A DNA stretch of 64,000 bases from Bacillota bacterium. Its GTDB lineage: Bacteria; Bacillota; Clostridia; Lachnospirales; Lachnospiraceae. The notes under the pieces were generated by a model. That model saw only the letters and a program-made list of their open reading frames with translations. It ran no database searches and was not told where the DNA came from. Positions within the stretch are counted from its first letter, which is position 1. Each line of letters starts with the position of its first letter. The stretch spans positions 13,836-77,835 of the forward strand of contig JAEZUM010000031.1 of assembly GCA_023421075.1 (NCBI GenBank), given 5' to 3'. Shown piece after piece: positions 62,553-64,000 of the stretch. Both the position numbers and the translations under genes were made by a program.

Positions 62553-63949
62553 CAATAGTTGATGTGCACAGACTGATAAGCCGTGGCTAAGTCATAAAAG
62601 CCACTGTTTATCAGTCTTTCTTTTGTTAATGCTCTGTTGACCGCTCCCATACCCGATACATACCAGTGTTTCCTTCGGCTGTTAGCCGCTTGGTGTGCAA
62701 AATATTCGGGTATACCAAGTTTTATTAGATTTCGCAGCTTGGTTTTCGGTTTCTTCCATTGTTTCCAAATGCACATACGTATCCGATGGTAGAGCCATCC
62801 ATTAATGTCGTCAATGGGATTCTTAATGCTTGCCACTCCGTAATAGTTAAGCCATCCTCTAGCATATTCCTTTATCCTTTCGAGCGCCGGTCGTATGCTC
62901 TGAACAGACCTTCGAGAAGAAAGTTCTTTCAGTTTGGATTTGAACTTCTTCCATGACTTCGGATGAACTCGGACATAGATGCCCCTTCCGTTCCTTCCCA
63001 ATGCGAAGCCAAGGAATTTAAAATTTCGGATTGCATATACACTGACCACACGACTTTTATCTTTGTTGACGGTTAGCTTAAGCTTTCCTTCAAGATAGTT
63101 CGTGCTCGTTTCCAAAAGTCTCATTGCTGCTCTTTCACTCTTAGCTAGCAGAACGATATCGTCTGCATAGCGTACGAACGGAACACCTCTCTTTTGGAAT
63201 TCTTGGTCAAACTCATTAAGATAGACATTTGCCAATAACGGAGACAGATTTCCACCCTGTGGAGAACCTTCCTCTGTATCCACAACTACTCCATCTTCCA
63301 TGACACCACTCTTTAGATATCTCTTAATCCACTGTATCACCCTTTCATCCTTCACATTTTTCCGCAGAATGTTCAGCAATAATTCGTGGTTCAAGGTGTC
63401 AAAGTATTTCGAGAGGTCGAGTGATACTGCATAGCGATAACCCTCCTCTGCATACTCTTTCACTTTATTGATGGCATCTTTTGCACTTCTTCCCGGGCGG
63501 TAGCCGTAGCTTCCATCCGAGAACAGTACCTCATAAATCGGCATTAGTTGCTGTGCAATGGCTTGTTGAAAAATGCGGTCTTTGACTGTTGGAATACCAA
63601 GCTTTCGTACTCCACCGTCTGATTTTGGGATTTCTTTTCGCCTTACCGGATCGGGGGTATATTTCCCTTTGTATATCCTCTCGATAATGACTTCCTGATT
63701 ATCCCTTAAGTATGCACCAATCTCTTCAACGGTTATTCCGTCAATTCCCGGTGCTCCCTTGTTTGCCTTTACCCTTTTATAAGCTCTGTTAAGGTTATCC
63801 TTAAACAGTATCTTCTCCAAGAGTTCTGGCGGTGCACTGTCCTTTTCTTTCCATATCGAGCGGAATGACCTACGCACTTCCGCATACCCTTCATGTTCCG
63901 CACTATCTCTTTGCGGACAGTCTCTGTTATCAGAGTTTTCTGCCTTCAT
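62552..63949 (-). CDS. ltrA: Group II intron reverse transcriptase/maturase
   Basis: A 465-residue intron-encoded protein. It has reverse transcriptase motifs from GAPGIDGITVEEI through VSLDLSKYFDTLNHELL and EEGSPQGGNLSPLLANVYL to the active site YADD (residues 261-264) in VRYADDIVLLAK, and a maturase X domain (about 340-410, ARGWLNYYGV). The short C-terminal end (KHWYVSGMGAVNRALTKERL) has no HNH endonuclease. It should help splice its intron and copy it into new sites. GGAG lies 9 bases before the ATG. The frame is intact, so the element may be active. Confidence 0.95.
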   Translation of the reverse strand: MKAENSDNRDCPQRDSAEHEGYAEVRRSFRSIWKEKDSAPPELLEKILFKDNLNRAYKRVKANKGAPGIDGITVEEIGAYLRDNQEVIIERIYKGKYTPDPVRRKEIPKSDGGVRKLGIPTVKDRIFQQAIAQQLMPIYEVLFSDGSYGYRPGRSAKDAINKVKEYAEEGYRYAVSLDLSKYFDTLNHELLLNILRKNVKDERVIQWIKRYLKSGVMEDGVVVDTEEGSPQGGNLSPLLANVYLNEFDQEFQKRGVPFVRYADDIVLLAKSERAAMRLLETSTNYLEGKLKLTVNKDKSRVVSVYAIRNFKFLGFALGRNGRGIYVRVHPKSWKKFKSKLKELSSRRSVQSIRPALERIKEYARGWLNYYGVASIKNPIDDINGWLYHRIRMCIWKQWKKPKTKLRNLIKLGIPEYFAHQAANSRRKHWYVSGMGAVNRALTKERLINSGFYDLATAYQSVHINY

Positions 63950-64000
63950 CAGCCATTTCTCCTTTCTCGGTCATACTTGGGACTCCTACTGATTTGGTCC

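Larger units (their letters stand above)
62481..64000 (-). mobile_element. Group II intron (class C-like), 3' portion
   Basis: A minus-strand group II intron that runs off the right edge of the window, so its 5' ribozyme domains are not visible. It is seen from the maturase gene, a domain V and VI structure directly after it, and a 3' end CTACTCGAT near 62481. The missing endonuclease domain and the short spacing between the open frame and domain V fit bacterial class C introns. The 3' exon is the 70 bases before the WG-gene end on the opposite strand. Confidence 0.85.

Overview
The window looks like a chromosomal segment of a low-to-moderate GC, spore-forming anaerobic Firmicute. A plant-fibre-degrading member of the Lachnospiraceae (the Lachnoclostridium/Anaerocolumna type) is the best fit. 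This rests on gene content, not on a marker gene: AGGAGG-type ribosome binding sites throughout, a CotF-like spore coat protein, ferredoxin-linked 2-oxoacid oxidoreductase, a clostridial glgB-C-D-A operon, and many cytoplasmic glycosidases. No rRNA, tRNA or CRISPR array was seen.

Layout. 0.2-8 kb: a GH3 beta-glucosidase with an MFS exporter/permease, then a divergent AraC regulator and a GH2 beta-galactosidase. 8-14.5 kb: korAB with a Fur-box-like site, a SIMPL protein, then an AT-rich stretch with two exported proteins of unknown function and a small carboxymuconolactone-decarboxylase-like protein. 14.7-24.7 kb: a LysM/GH18 spore-cortex-type protein, a GH43 glycosidase behind an HD-GYP c-di-GMP phosphodiesterase, a CYP152-type P450, an MFS transporter and a YyaL-type thioredoxin-fold protein. 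24.8-38.6 kb: the glucuronoxylan region. A minus-strand operon (GH3 xylosidase, GH67 alpha-glucuronidase, uxuA, uxuB) faces an AraC regulator, followed by GH43, DegV/MarR and an intracellular GH10 xylanase. Together these would take imported (methylglucurono-)xylo-oligosaccharides to xylose and 2-keto-3-deoxygluconate; the glucuronate isomerase and later steps are not in the window. 39-50 kb: a CcdA-thioredoxin fusion, a MutS2-like ATPase behind what looks like a ribosome-controlled attenuator, a lipoprotein, a substrate-binding protein paired with a membrane-anchored LuxR regulator, a diguanylate cyclase, a chemoreceptor and CotF. 50.7-60.1 kb: an IlvD/Edd dehydratase and the complete glycogen operon glgB-glgC-glgD-glgA-glgA2. 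60.2-64 kb: palindromic repeats, a WG-repeat/DUF3298 membrane protein and the 3' part of a class-C-like group II intron.

The points most worth following are: (1) the leader of the MutS2-like gene (promoter, 12-codon upstream ORF, palindrome over its stop codon, intrinsic terminator, then the gene), which suggests induction by ribosome stalling of a protein from a ribosome-rescue family; (2) a GC-rich, strongly structured, stand-alone RNA-like segment upstream of the xylan operon; (3) two exact 61-bp repeats inside a structured leader of the binding-protein/LuxR pair, and a second repeat cluster near 60.3 kb sharing the same 12-bp core; (4) a MarR gene broken by an in-frame amber codon directly before degV.

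Start codons were moved inward from the longest open frame wherever a good ribosome binding site sits before an internal start. All functional names come from motif recognition by eye; no database search was possible.
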